Positions 17,101 to 25,796 of a stretch of DNA of 64,000 nucleotides are shown here, in pieces; within the stretch, counting starts at the first letter, position 1, and every line of letters starts with the position of its first letter. Source of the stretch: an uncultured Dermabacteraceae bacterium (GTDB lineage: Bacteria; Actinomycetota; Actinomycetes; Actinomycetales; Dermabacteraceae). A program made the translations under genes and the position numbers. Location: the NCBI GenBank assembly GCA_946223075.1, contig CAMILZ010000007.1, positions 23,132-87,131 of the forward strand, given 5' to 3'. The notes beneath the pieces are model-generated. The model saw nothing but the letters and a program-made list of their open reading frames with translations, had not been told where the DNA came from and made no database searches.

Positions 17101-18132
17101 CGAAGAGTAGGTGCGGTACGCCCCGAGGTGGTCGCCCTCGGTGACGCGCTTCGACATGCGAGGGAAGATACTCGTCACGAGGGACACGGCGATGATGCCC
17201 TGCGGAAGCATGAACACCGTGTACGACCAGTCGAGCGCCGCGAGAGCGGGGAAAAGCTCACGGCTCGCACCGGCTCCGCTCGCTTGCGCTTGCTCCACCG
17301 CCGAGACGGCGCCGCCCGTTGACCAGCGCCGCGCAAACACGGCGACCTGGCCCACGACCATCATCGCGAATGTCCACAGGCCCATCGTGCCGAGCTTGCG
17401 AAGGCCAAGGCCGCGAAAGCCCCACTTGAGCCGGATCTTGAGGCCGATCTTTCGCGTCCACGCCCACACGAGAAGTGCCTGGGCAGCGCTGCCGCCCACT
17501 TGGGAAAAAGCGAGAACGATCAGCATGCCCCACGTCCACTGCGTGCCGTCGGGCTGCGCGCCCCAGAGCACGAGGAACAGGATCGAACCCGCGATATTCA
17601 CGAGGTTGTTGAGCGCGGGAGCCCACGTAAACGGGCCGAAGCTTTCGTGCGCGTTGAGGATCTGCCCGAACATGATGTAGATACACGAGAAGATCATCTG
17701 CGGCATCATGAAGTAGCCGAGAACGGTTGCGGCCTGGAGCGTTCCCGGGTCAAGCTTTGAGTTCGCCACGATCGTGAGGAACGGGACGGCGAGTGTGCAC
17801 AGCGTCGTGACTCCCACCGCGATGACGAAGAACAGCGTGAAGAGCCGCGAGCAGAAATCCTCGCCTCGATCCGGGAGCTTTGCCGCGCGCACGACCGCCG
17901 GCACAAGGATGGCATTGAGCGTTCCGCCGCCGATGAGGATCCACAGGGAATTCGGCAGAATCTGGGCAGCCGAGTACGCATTCGCCGCGATCGAAGCCGA
18001 CCCGCCGAGCACCATGCCGAGCAAGAACGTGCGCACAAAGCCCAAAAGGCGCGTGGAGGTTGACGCGACCGCCATGACTGCGCTCGCCCGCATGGCCTTG
18101 CCGCGCGCAGAGGAACTGCTCGTTTGGTTCAT
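14167..18132 (-). CDS. murJ: MurJ lipid II flippase fused to pseudokinase and extracellular domain (Rv3910/MviN type)
   Basis: The first part, about 560 residues with some 14 hydrophobic segments (starting STSTRLLGFVRTFLLG), is MurJ/MviN, which flips lipid II across the membrane. A cytoplasmic region follows with protein-kinase-like features but no usable HRD or DFG motif (HHHLDEDRVFVD, TILGAG), so it is a pseudokinase. A long Pro/Glu/Ala linker leads to one membrane helix about 210 residues before the end, then an outside domain resembling discoidin folds (MSDGDPGTVWKT). The same architecture is known in Mycobacterium Rv3910, where the phosphorylated pseudokinase binds FhaA. I prefer the ATG at 18132 (MNQTSSSS) over an upstream frame opening that enters the preceding gene. 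It ends with a four-base overlap with the next gene. Confidence 0.9.
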   Translation of the reverse strand: MNQTSSSSARGKAMRASAVMAVASTSTRLLGFVRTFLLGMVLGGSASIAANAYSAAQILPNSLWILIGGGTLNAILVPAVVRAAKLPDRGEDFCSRLFTLFFVIAVGVTTLCTLAVPFLTIVANSKLDPGTLQAATVLGYFMMPQMIFSCIYIMFGQILNAHESFGPFTWAPALNNLVNIAGSILFLVLWGAQPDGTQWTWGMLIVLAFSQVGGSAAQALLVWAWTRKIGLKIRLKWGFRGLGLRKLGTMGLWTFAMMVVGQVAVFARRWSTGGAVSAVEQAQASGAGASRELFPALAALDWSYTVFMLPQGIIAVSLVTSIFPRMSKRVTEGDHLGAYRTYSSMNRILFVPMILATAVLVVLAAPIMWVVVGGTSPVGAGANGLVLIGYTLGLPPFAATYLVTRYFYAYEDTRTAFMMRVPPTVIALLAIPVILLWVDPRYAAAAGALASSIGMLIGWLEGVWHMRRNLARKGVDMSHISAAGTISTIARLLVAGALSAAAGWGLLALFGDFTWRGRLIAIVVGVIVAAVMTGVFALVAWMLRVSEIRDAAAMISSRVMRKRGGGKPAQKAPKAMKETSSEAKAPRYDGQTSDRTTRANQRITVTEIRSLEELFSSLSLSPALDGSAREGSGRVPSSATEGASWHRGVNGNGEPILVFVVRGEFAADVLDAARRVSLVSVPGLEAVRDVLESHDGETKATAVVYTDPELPTLADLTGEGALRAETARTIAGRVATSLQEARSKGIRHHHLDEDRVFVDLEHDQVTILGAGIEDAGDEGLLHLTEPFTLSPDVRAVGRILYVGLAGRGPEFFGSDASFDPSTTSPRTVPSDLGALTAALLTPLTPNAPADGPRPMSIEDVRGELSPWQSLPVTLEAYDPEQHAGAPVPLAERDESPSPAEKTPESGEAPETREAHETPEHEAHETQEEEPEAPLTGEAHTSAQPAKESDKPWSEVIDAPKAPSAASTFPGHIDANAHHAAASADEPTAPIAPPVPPAPAPIPVAGREESLAESPRTPNTNDGAHAAPGRPAVAPPSAVQHSAPRVREAAPAAGVVIPVQGRDASALDPNASAPQNSQHSSAFRDVMDIALASEPSGSSSASGGSVSRSTTARIILVAALLAVILGLVWAITSVTSVGRHNRDVATSPTTQASEEKATEKAEAPKEEPSEEPTEEQKPLAPLTQVSVVYPPDQSKADKPEDAGRMSDGDPGTVWKTQRYASAEYGRLREGMGVKLDLGDGEVKNVRVTPGSQQGGTLELRTMTEDGQLGDVIAAGEITPDEDLTLTPEKPVDARSLVLWAPNLGAVDGGFRLEIAEVKVNQE

Positions 18133-18148
18133 GATTGAGGAGGTGTCC

Positions 18149-20593
18149 TTAAGAGTTGTCACGTGAGTGGTGGGACGCATCGGGGTGATCAACGCGCTCG
18201 AGGTTTTCGGGCGCGGTGACGGCCGGGCTACGTGCGTCCGACTTCGTGCGGCCCGCGCGAATGACGCCCGTGATGACGAGCGCGGCGAGAAGCACCATCG
18301 CGACGAGAGTTGTCCAGTTTTCCCACTCGGGGTTGACGCTCAGCTCGCTCTCGCTCGAATCGAGGATCACGTTTTCGCCGTTTGCGATCGTCACCGTGAA
18401 CGAACCATTTCCGCTTCGCACCGCTTCGACGGGGATCGCCTTGTCGCTCGTGGTGAACGCCGGAAGTGTGACGGGCTCGAGCGTAGCGCCGGATTTCGCA
18501 ATGCGATTGGAGAAGGCGATCGATGGGGTGAGCGTCACCGGCGTGGGAAAGCCATTGTGGACGGTATACGGGATCGACGCTTCGTTCGAGACGAGATTGT
18601 AGGTGCCCGCAAGCGTGAGAGAGATCCGTTTCGCGTTCGCCTCGGTCACGGCGTTGATGCTCGCTAGGCGAGTCTCATGCGTTTTTGGGTCGTCGACCAC
18701 GGGGGTGCTCACGCCTGAGGCTGCGAGGAGAATCGATCCGGAAAGGTAGCTCGGATCCTCGAGAACGGCGCGCACATCACCTACGCTCGTGAGGCTCTTT
18801 CCGACCCTTTCGCTTGCATCCGCAGGGACTTTTTCGGGCTTCGCGTCGATGCGGGCGGGGCTAGCGTCGGACTTCTCACCGATCGCGTGCAGCGTACTCA
18901 CGCTGCCCACCCAGTACTGCCCGCTTTTCCCGCTTATCGATTTTGTGCCCTCGCCGGTCTTCGCGGCCTTTACGAGCGAGGAGGCAGGCGCGTGCGTGAC
19001 CCACGGCGCGGTGTCGAGGGCGTCGAGCAGATGCGAGGTGCGTGCGGGGTCAAGCGGTGAGGAGGGGGAAGGTGCAAGCACGAGGGTGCGGGGGGCCGAC
19101 GCTGGCTCGCCCGCGATGAGTGCCGTATCCGCAAGTGCACGCTGGACGGAGAGTTCGGGATCGCCCTCGTCAGCGAGGTTCTCCGAGAGGCGCGTGAGTC
19201 GCGTGTCGTAGCCGAGGAGAGGTGTTTCCTGCTTTTTGCCGTTTTTGAGCCTCGCGTAGCCGCTCGGCGTGACGCTCGGGCTGAGGGAGGAGTAGAACGA
19301 TTCGGCGGGCACGAGAGCGGTCGAGGCTCCCGATGCGCGCACGGCCTTCGCGGTGACCGCGCCGGAATCGATTCGGGTCAGGGTGGGGGCGCTCTCGAGG
19401 CCCGCGTCCTTCGCGGCGGTGGCGGCCTCATTCTCGAGGAGCTCGGCGGTTGAGCGAGCTGTTGCGGGGCTTGCGAGGGCGAAGGGCGCGAGCGTCACGT
19501 CGTGAGTTTCAGCCGCGTCCATGAGTGCGGACCGGCGTTTGTCCCAGGCCTCATTCGGCCCCCACGCTGCGCCCGCGGCAGAGGGGGTGTCCTTCTCTTT
19601 CTTCGGCTCTTCGTCACCGCCCGCATCCGAGGCCGGCGGTGTTGTAGGCGCCGTCGAACTCGGGCTCGGTGATGCCGAAGGGCTCGTGGGCTCGAGTTCC
19701 GCGTGCGCCTCATCGAGTGTGCTCATGCCTTCGGGCGCCTTGAGTTCGAGGAGCATCGTCGGGTCGAGCCACCAGCTCACATCGTCGCGCTGGGCAATCT
19801 CCCACTGGGCGGCGAATGCGCCCTCGTGCACGTCCTTTTCGAAAGCTTTCGGATCGGTCGCGACGAGCGCGGGATCGGCCGAAGCGAGAGGGGCGAGATA
19901 GGCGAGGGACACACTCGGCGTGTCAGCGACCCGCTGCCACACCACGAACGTGCGAAGTGTTGCGGTGGGAGTTCCGCCCTCGGAAGGCTGCGCGCTCTTG
20001 GGCGCGGTGGTGGCACCCGTGACCGCCGTGAGGGCCACGCGGCGCGGGCCCCACAGGGACTCGTCCTGTGAGTAGTCGAGAGCTTTCGCGGGCACCCGCA
20101 CCGTAAATTCGCCAGTTGCGCCCGGGTCGAGGCTTTGCGCGCTCGAGGTTCCGCGCAGGGTTCCGCGGTTCGAGGTGTCGCCTGGATCGGTTGCCGACCA
20201 CTCATCGATGAGCGTGCGGTCCGTGACGCGCGAGGTGAACCCCGAAAGCTGCAGGGCCACGCCCTCGAGCGGCGCATCCGTGGTGTTCGTGATGCCCACG
20301 CGCGCCTCGAGCGTGTCGCCAGGCCCCACCGCACCGGGCGTGAGCGACAGGAGGTCCAGGGTGAGCGGAGTAGCGTTTTCCGGTGCCGGTTCGGGCGAGG
20401 GGGCGGGTTCCGACGGTAGCCCGGGTGCGGTCAGTGCCACATTCGCACGCAGTTTCTGGCCGGTAGACTGGTACGCTGCGGAGCCCGGCTGGGCGAGAGC
20501 GCCAGCGGGCGCGAGAGCCGCACACAGGATCGAATACAGTGCGACCATGACGAGGAGAGCGCGAAAGCCGCGCCGCGTCACGGATCGAAGCAT
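18149..20593 (-). CDS. DUF6049 family secreted/membrane protein (Rv3909-like)
   Basis: The 814-residue protein begins with a signal-like helix (LLVMVALYSILCAALAPAGALA), has a large outside region, and ends with one membrane helix (TTLVAMVLLAALVITGVI) and a short basic tail, so it is anchored with the bulk outside. The beta-rich beginning (LTLDLLSLTPGAVGPGDTLEARVGITN) and its place just before murJ match the DUF6049 family, whose mycobacterial member Rv3909 also precedes the MurJ fusion. Function is unknown; co-conservation points to cell-wall assembly. A 16-base gap separates it from murJ. A dispersed-word copy lies at 20406-20421, near the signal peptide. Confidence 0.8.
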   Translation of the reverse strand: MLRSVTRRGFRALLVMVALYSILCAALAPAGALAQPGSAAYQSTGQKLRANVALTAPGLPSEPAPSPEPAPENATPLTLDLLSLTPGAVGPGDTLEARVGITNTTDAPLEGVALQLSGFTSRVTDRTLIDEWSATDPGDTSNRGTLRGTSSAQSLDPGATGEFTVRVPAKALDYSQDESLWGPRRVALTAVTGATTAPKSAQPSEGGTPTATLRTFVVWQRVADTPSVSLAYLAPLASADPALVATDPKAFEKDVHEGAFAAQWEIAQRDDVSWWLDPTMLLELKAPEGMSTLDEAHAELEPTSPSASPSPSSTAPTTPPASDAGGDEEPKKEKDTPSAAGAAWGPNEAWDKRRSALMDAAETHDVTLAPFALASPATARSTAELLENEAATAAKDAGLESAPTLTRIDSGAVTAKAVRASGASTALVPAESFYSSLSPSVTPSGYARLKNGKKQETPLLGYDTRLTRLSENLADEGDPELSVQRALADTALIAGEPASAPRTLVLAPSPSSPLDPARTSHLLDALDTAPWVTHAPASSLVKAAKTGEGTKSISGKSGQYWVGSVSTLHAIGEKSDASPARIDAKPEKVPADASERVGKSLTSVGDVRAVLEDPSYLSGSILLAASGVSTPVVDDPKTHETRLASINAVTEANAKRISLTLAGTYNLVSNEASIPYTVHNGFPTPVTLTPSIAFSNRIAKSGATLEPVTLPAFTTSDKAIPVEAVRSGNGSFTVTIANGENVILDSSESELSVNPEWENWTTLVAMVLLAALVITGVIRAGRTKSDARSPAVTAPENLERVDHPDASHHSRDNS

Positions 20594-20684
20594 GGAACCA
20601 CTGTAGAGGGCGCGCCTTCGTGCCGCGTGCCAAACACGGGCCGCGCACGCTGAGCGATCCGCACATCACAGACCAAGGTGAGGA

Positions 20685-22208
20685 ATGACGTACGTGACTA
20701 ATGGCGACACGCGCGGAGCAGGGCGCATCGGGATCGACACCGTTCGCACCCGCGCGCGCAGCATGTTCCAGGCGCTTCCCGCCTCCGTCCACGAGCTTGG
20801 TGAAATGTTCGAGGGCGCAGGTGAGGAGCTCGCCCTCGTGGGCGGGCCCGTGCGCGACGCCCTCCTCGGGCGCAGCAGCGACGACCTCGACTTCACGACG
20901 TCGGCGCGTCCCGAGGACACCGAACGTCTTTTGCGCGCATGGGTGGGCAAGCGAGGCGCGATCTGGGACATGGGCCGCGAATTCGGTACGCTCGGCGCGC
21001 AGCTCGACGGCGTCAAGGTCGAGATCACGACGTACCGCACCGAAGAGTACGACCCGACGTCCCGCAAGCCCCAGGTCGCGTACGGCGACACGATTGACGG
21101 CGACCTTTCGCGCCGCGACTTCACCGTGAATGCGATGGCCGTGCGCCTTCCCTCGCTCGAGTTCATCGACCCGTTCGGTGGCCTTGAAGATCTCGCTGCG
21201 GGGCTTCTTCGCACGCCCGTCACCCCCGAACAGTCCTTCAGCGACGATCCGCTGCGCATGATGCGCGCCGTTCGCTTCGCCTCCACCCTGGGCTTCGATA
21301 TCGAAGAGGGGACCGCGCACGCGATCGCGGCGCTCGCGGAGCGCCTCGAGATCGTCAGTGCCGAACGCGTGCGTGAGGAGCTCGTGAAACTCATGCTCGG
21401 CGACCACCCGCGAAGCGCCCTCGAGCGCATGGTCGACCTCGGCCTCGCCGACATCATCCTTCCGGAACTTCCCGCGATGCGGCTCGAAATCGACGAGCAC
21501 CACAGGCACAAGGACGTGTACACGCACTCGCTCACCGTTCTCGAGCAAGCGATCGACCTTGAAACCGGCCCAGACGGCCCCGTTCCCGGACCCGATTTCA
21601 TTTTGCGCTTCGCCGCCCTCATGCACGATTGCGCGAAGCCGAACACGCGCCGCTTCGAAGAGGGCGGGGTGGTGACCTTCCGCTTCCACGAGGTCGTGGG
21701 TGCGCGCATGGCGAAGGCCCGCATGAAAGCGCTCAAGTTCGATAAGGAGACGACGAAAGCTGTCGCCCACCTCATCGAGCTGCATCTTCGCTTCCACGGA
21801 TACTCCGACTCGGAGTGGACGGATTCCGCCGTTCGCCGCTACGTCACCGATGCGGGTGAGCAGCTTGAGCGCCTCCATCGCCTCACGCGCGCCGATTGCA
21901 CGACGCGGAACAAGCGCAAGGCTCAGCGTTTGCGCGAGGCCTACGACGATCTTGAAAAGCGCATCGCCGAGCTCGCCGAGCAGGAGGAGATCTCGAAGAT
22001 CCGCCCTGACCTCGACGGCCGCGCGATCATGAAGATCCTGAACCTCGAGCCGGGCCCCGCCGTGGGCAAGGCTTACGCCTACCTTCTCGAGCTGCGCATG
22101 GAAGAGGGACCCCTCGGCGAAGAGGAGGCCTCAAGGCGCCTTCAGGAATGGTGGGCGCATAATGGGGCGCACGAAAGCGCCTCCGCGACGAGAGGACACT
22201 CGAAGTGA
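20685..22208 (+). CDS. cca: CCA tRNA nucleotidyltransferase
   Basis: This enzyme adds CCA to tRNA 3' ends without a template. The class II nucleotidyltransferase motif is LVGGPVRDALLGRSSDDLDFTT at about 45-66, followed by YGDTIDGDLSRRDFTVNAMA and the RMMRAVRFASTLGF region. A C-terminal HD domain is marked by RFAALMHDCAKP and a later HLIELHLRFHG. The ATG follows AAGGTGAGGA. The gene is divergent from the DUF6049 gene across 91 bases, as pcnA is near Rv3909 in Mycobacterium; the mutT4-type NUDIX gene found there is absent here. CCA addition is needed here, since the tRNA-Leu gene in this window does not encode CCA. It overlaps the next gene by four bases. Confidence 0.93.
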   Translation: MTYVTNGDTRGAGRIGIDTVRTRARSMFQALPASVHELGEMFEGAGEELALVGGPVRDALLGRSSDDLDFTTSARPEDTERLLRAWVGKRGAIWDMGREFGTLGAQLDGVKVEITTYRTEEYDPTSRKPQVAYGDTIDGDLSRRDFTVNAMAVRLPSLEFIDPFGGLEDLAAGLLRTPVTPEQSFSDDPLRMMRAVRFASTLGFDIEEGTAHAIAALAERLEIVSAERVREELVKLMLGDHPRSALERMVDLGLADIILPELPAMRLEIDEHHRHKDVYTHSLTVLEQAIDLETGPDGPVPGPDFILRFAALMHDCAKPNTRRFEEGGVVTFRFHEVVGARMAKARMKALKFDKETTKAVAHLIELHLRFHGYSDSEWTDSAVRRYVTDAGEQLERLHRLTRADCTTRNKRKAQRLREAYDDLEKRIAELAEQEEISKIRPDLDGRAIMKILNLEPGPAVGKAYAYLLELRMEEGPLGEEEASRRLQEWWAHNGAHESASATRGHSK

Positions 22209-24649
22209 GCGACAAGACGCCGAAGGGCACGAGCCGCACCCGTTCGACCGGGAAACGCGCCGCACGCCCCGCGACGACTCCCGCAGCGTCGAGCATCAGC
22301 CGCAGCCGCACGAAGCCGCGCCCGGACAACGCCGCGCAAGCGCCGGGTCGCCGTGCCGCGGCATCGCCGTCAAAGCCGAAGGTCACGAGCAGGGCGAAGA
22401 GCAAAGACAAGCCGAAGCCCACGAATATTCTCAATTACCCGCGTGCAGGCCGAGAAGGATTTTGGCGCTGGTGGCCTTCGTGGCGACTCCTCTCCGCCGC
22501 TTTCCTGCTCCTCTTCTTCGCCGGCGTGGGCTTCGGAGCGTGGCTGTACTCGACGACCGACGTTCCCGACCCGACCGACATCGCGGTCGCTCAGACGACG
22601 CGCGTGTACTACTCCGATGGCGAGACTCTCCTCGGGGAGTTCAGCGATCTCAACCGCACGATCCTGCCCGCCGAGGACATTCCCGACAACGTCAAAGAGG
22701 CAGTGGTCGCTTCCGAGGACTCGACGTTCTACGAAAACCGCGGCATTTCCCCGAAGGGCATTCTGCGCGCGGTCATCAACAATGTCTCCGGCGGCTCGCG
22801 CCAGGGAGCCTCGACGATCACCCAGCAGTACGTTGAGAACTACTACACGGGCAAGGTCACGTCGTATACCGGCAAGGTGCGCGAGATGATCATGGCCGTC
22901 AAGATCGACCAGGAGCTCGACAAGGAAGAGATCCTCTCGCGCTACCTCAACACGATTTATTTCGGGCGTTCCGCCTACGGAATCGAGGAAGCCGCACAGG
23001 CCTACTTCGGCAAGAACGCGAGTGAACTCGATGATGCCGAGGCGGCTCTCCTCGTCGCCGTCATCCCTGCGCCGAGCGCCTACGATCCCGCGAAGAATCC
23101 CGAAAAAGCCCAAGCGCTGTGGAAGCGCGTGATCGATCGCGAAGTCAACGAGACAGGCTCCCTCACGCAGGACGAGGCCAACAAGCTCACCTTCCCGGAG
23201 ACGATCGACTACAAACCTCAAAATTCCTTGCGCGGCACGAATGGCTACCTCATGATGACCGTGCGCCGGGAGCTCGAAACGCGTGGCTTCGATGCGGACG
23301 ACATCGACACGGGCGGCTACACGATCATTTCGACGATCGATAAGCACACCCAGGAGTCGACCGTCGAGGCCATCAATGAGCTCCCCGAGGATCGCCCCGA
23401 GAACAACCATGTGGGAACCGTGAGCATCGACCCTAAAACGGGTGCCATTCGCGCGCTTTACGGCGGCGCCGATTACCTCGAACAGCAGCGCAATGATGCG
23501 ACACAGTCGCGGATGCAAGCGGGTTCGACGTTCAAGGTGTTCACGCTCGTGGCCGCGCTCGAAGAGGGCTACGGCCTCCATTCGCGCTGGGATGCCTCCT
23601 CGCCGAGGACCTTCAGCGGATGGAAGGTCAAGAACTTCGGTAATGCCTCGCGCGGCACCGTCGACCTCTTGACCGCGACGCGGCACTCGTACAACACGCC
23701 ATACGCAGCACTGAATATCGACATGGGTGCGAAGAAAACGCGCGAAGCGGCCGTCGCAATGGGGCTTTCGGAAAAAACCCCGGGCCTCGACGACAGCCCG
23801 AGCAACGTTCTCGGCTCCGCCTCGCCCACGATGCTCGAACTCGCCGGTGCCTACTCGACGATTGCCTCGGGTGGCATCAAGCGCACCCCGCACATCGTCG
23901 AGAAGGTGAGCGACGTCGACGGCTCGAGCAAATACACCTACAAGGACGATGGCGAGCGGGTCCTCAAGGAATCCACCGCGATCAATGCGACCGTGGCACT
24001 CCAAGAACCCACGAGCTCGCGCGGCTCCGCAAGGGTGGTTGCTCGGAAGATGGATGGTCGCCCCGTCGCGGGTAAGACGGGCACCTCGAGCGCCTTCCGC
24101 TCGGCGGTATTCGTGGGCTACACACCCCAGCTCGTCACCGCGGTGGGTATGTTCCAGCCAAGTGCCGACGGCCGCACGGAAGAACCGCTCACGTCGTTCG
24201 GCCCGTGGAAGAACATGACCGGAGGTGCCGCCCCCGCGAGCATCTTTGGCGACATCATGACGCGCGCCCTCGAGGGGCAGGAAGAGCTCGACTTCCCCGA
24301 TGAAGTCACCTCCGAAGGCAAGAAGAAGCGCAAGAAGAGCACGCGAACCAAAGAGCCCTCGCCGCGCAGAACGTCCAAGCCCAAGGTCACCGAAGAGCCG
24401 TCACAAGAGCCGTCACAAGAGCCGTCGGAAGAGCCGAGCGACGAGGCACCCACCGAGGAGCCCTCTGAACAGGCACCCGAGCCAACCGAGCAACCGGAGC
24501 CGCCCGCGACTACCGAAAAGCCGAAGCAGGAGTCTTCGCCCGAGCCGAGCGCTGAACCGAGCAAGAAGCCGAAGCCACCGAAGGTCCAACCGACGCCCGG
24601 CCACGAGCGCCCCGCCCAACCGACGGCGACACCAAAAGAACCTCGCTAG
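22205..24649 (+). CDS. Class A penicillin-binding protein (glycosyltransferase/transpeptidase)
   Basis: It is a bifunctional cell-wall synthase of 814 residues. A basic, disordered cytoplasmic region of about 85 residues precedes one membrane helix (LLSAAFLLLFFAGVGFG). The GT51 domain shows EDSTFYENRG and RQGASTITQQYVENYY. The transpeptidase domain carries the three penicillin-binding motifs: STFK (in MQAGSTFKVF), SYN (in RHSYNTPY) and KTGT (in VAGKTGTSS). A C-terminal tail of about 110 residues rich in Pro, Glu, Ser and Lys contains EPSQEPSQEPSEEPS repeats. The GTG start overlaps the cca stop by four bases. The gene matches ponA-type PBPs, but I cannot assign the paralogue. Confidence 0.93.
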   Translation: MSDKTPKGTSRTRSTGKRAARPATTPAASSISRSRTKPRPDNAAQAPGRRAAASPSKPKVTSRAKSKDKPKPTNILNYPRAGREGFWRWWPSWRLLSAAFLLLFFAGVGFGAWLYSTTDVPDPTDIAVAQTTRVYYSDGETLLGEFSDLNRTILPAEDIPDNVKEAVVASEDSTFYENRGISPKGILRAVINNVSGGSRQGASTITQQYVENYYTGKVTSYTGKVREMIMAVKIDQELDKEEILSRYLNTIYFGRSAYGIEEAAQAYFGKNASELDDAEAALLVAVIPAPSAYDPAKNPEKAQALWKRVIDREVNETGSLTQDEANKLTFPETIDYKPQNSLRGTNGYLMMTVRRELETRGFDADDIDTGGYTIISTIDKHTQESTVEAINELPEDRPENNHVGTVSIDPKTGAIRALYGGADYLEQQRNDATQSRMQAGSTFKVFTLVAALEEGYGLHSRWDASSPRTFSGWKVKNFGNASRGTVDLLTATRHSYNTPYAALNIDMGAKKTREAAVAMGLSEKTPGLDDSPSNVLGSASPTMLELAGAYSTIASGGIKRTPHIVEKVSDVDGSSKYTYKDDGERVLKESTAINATVALQEPTSSRGSARVVARKMDGRPVAGKTGTSSAFRSAVFVGYTPQLVTAVGMFQPSADGRTEEPLTSFGPWKNMTGGAAPASIFGDIMTRALEGQEELDFPDEVTSEGKKKRKKSTRTKEPSPRRTSKPKVTEEPSQEPSQEPSEEPSDEAPTEEPSEQAPEPTEQPEPPATTEKPKQESSPEPSAEPSKKPKPPKVQPTPGHERPAQPTATPKEPR

Positions 24650-24678
24650 CGGTGAGGCCCAGGCCACCGTCGGACCCC

Positions 24679-24698
24679 CTTCCCCGAACCCGGGGAAG
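24679..24698 (+). terminator. Perfect 8-bp hairpin after the PBP gene
   Basis: CTTCCCCG (24679-24686) and CGGGGAAG (24691-24698) pair perfectly around AACC, thirty bases after the PBP stop. There is no T-run, so intrinsic termination would be weak; it may be a processing or attenuation structure before rpsF. A dispersed-word copy lies just before it, at 24662-24676. Confidence 0.4.
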
Positions 24699-24751
24699 CC
24701 GCTAGACTTGGGAAGTCTGTGGAAAACCGCAGGCACATGCATGACCCTCCT

Positions 24752-24770
24752 GCCACGGAAGGACCGTGGC
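24752..24770 (+). promoter_or_regulatory. Leader hairpin upstream of rpsF
   Basis: GCCACGG and CCGTGGC form a seven-pair stem with loop AAGGA, ending 32 bases before the rpsF ATG. Leaders of rpsF operons often carry structures bound by the S6-S18 complex for feedback control. I cannot show that this hairpin matches that motif. Confidence 0.35.
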
Positions 24771-24802
24771 CGCGATAGACCACAGGAGGTGGGGATTTAC
24801 AC

Positions 24803-25093
24803 ATGCGTAAGTACGAAATGGTTGTGATCCTGGACCCGTCGATCGACGAGCGTACCGTGGACACCACTTTTGAGAAGCTCATCAAGGTTGTTCCTGCTGA
24901 GGGCGGCACCGTCGACAACACCGACGTGTGGGGCAAGCGCAAGTTCGCCTACGAGATCGACAAGAAGCAGGAAGGCATCTACGTCGTCCTCAACTTCACG
25001 TCGAAGCCCGAGACCGCCAAGGAGCTTGACCGCCAGCTCGGCCTCAACGAGGCTGTTCTGCGCACGAAGCTCATGCGCGTCGACGAGAAGTAA
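24803..25093 (+). CDS. rpsF: 30S ribosomal protein S6
   Basis: The 96-residue product starts MRKYEMVVILDPSIDERTV and continues with VWGKRKFAYEIDKKQEGIYVVLNF, the standard S6 sequence. S6 binds the platform of the 30S subunit together with S18, encoded two genes downstream. AGGAGG lies 13 bases upstream of the ATG, slightly long but clear. It opens the rpsF-ssb-rpsR-rplI cluster. Confidence 0.98.
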   Translation: MRKYEMVVILDPSIDERTVDTTFEKLIKVVPAEGGTVDNTDVWGKRKFAYEIDKKQEGIYVVLNFTSKPETAKELDRQLGLNEAVLRTKLMRVDEK

Positions 25094-25139
25094 ACACCGC
25101 TTCCACTAGCCACACCGCACCATCAGCTGAAGGAGAGTC

Positions 25140-25709
25140 ATGGCGAACGATACCGTCATCACCGTCGTCGGAAACCTGACCGCCGATCCCGAGCTGCGCT
25201 TTACGAACTCGGGTATTCCCGTCGCGTCGTTCACCGTCGCGTCGACCCCCCGCACGTTCGATCGCCAGTCCGGCGAATGGAAAGACGGCGAGGCTCTCTT
25301 CCTGCGCTGCTCCATTTGGCGCGATGCGGCCGAGAACGTCGCCGAGTCCCTCACGAAGGGCACCCGCGTGGTCGTTCAGGGCCGCCTCCAGCAGCGCTCC
25401 TACACCGACCGCGAAGGCAACAACCGCACCTCGATCGAACTCCAGGTCGATGAGATCGGTCCTTCGCTTCGCTACGCGACCGCTAAGCCGACCCGCACGC
25501 AGCGCGGTGGCGGCGGCAACTTCGGTGGCGGATTCAACGGTGGAAACGGCGGTGGCGGCAACTACGGTGGCGGCCAGGGCGGCTACTCCAACCAGGGAGG
25601 CTACGGCGGCAACCGCGGTGGCAACCAGGGAGCGCCGCAGGGCGGCCAGAATCCGGCCGATGTTGACCCCTGGAGCAACGGCGGCGCCGAAGAGCCCCCG
25701 CCCTTCTAA
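25140..25709 (+). CDS. ssb: Single-stranded DNA-binding protein
   Basis: SSB coats single-stranded DNA and recruits repair and replication partners. The N-terminal OB fold (about 1-110) includes VVGNLTADPELRFTNSG and FLRCSIWRDAAENVAESLTKG. The middle is a Gly/Asn/Gln-rich disordered linker. The last residues, DVDPWSNGGAEEPPPF, give the acidic tip ending in PPPF that partner proteins bind. Its place between rpsF and rpsR is conserved. The ATG follows GAAGGAGAGTC. Confidence 0.97.
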   Translation: MANDTVITVVGNLTADPELRFTNSGIPVASFTVASTPRTFDRQSGEWKDGEALFLRCSIWRDAAENVAESLTKGTRVVVQGRLQQRSYTDREGNNRTSIELQVDEIGPSLRYATAKPTRTQRGGGGNFGGGFNGGNGGGGNYGGGQGGYSNQGGYGGNRGGNQGAPQGGQNPADVDPWSNGGAEEPPPF

Positions 25710-25751
25710 GCCGCGCCACTCGGCACACATCTTTGACAATATCCATTCCAT

Positions 25752-25770
25752 CCCGGGTTGAAAGCCCGGG
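25752..25770 (+). promoter_or_regulatory. Hairpin between ssb and rpsR
   Basis: CCCGGG (25752-25757) and CCCGGG (25765-25770) form a six-pair GC stem with a seven-base loop, 26 bases before the rpsR start. No T-run follows, so it more likely tunes rpsR expression than terminates transcription. Confidence 0.35.
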
Positions 25771-25796
25771 CTCCCCTCACTCAAAGGAGCACCACG

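Noticed and set aside
18718..18800. Extra weak CGTCGGA-like words scattered in genes
   Set aside because: The core 7-mer alone is expected about a dozen times by chance at this GC content, so I counted only copies with matching flanks.
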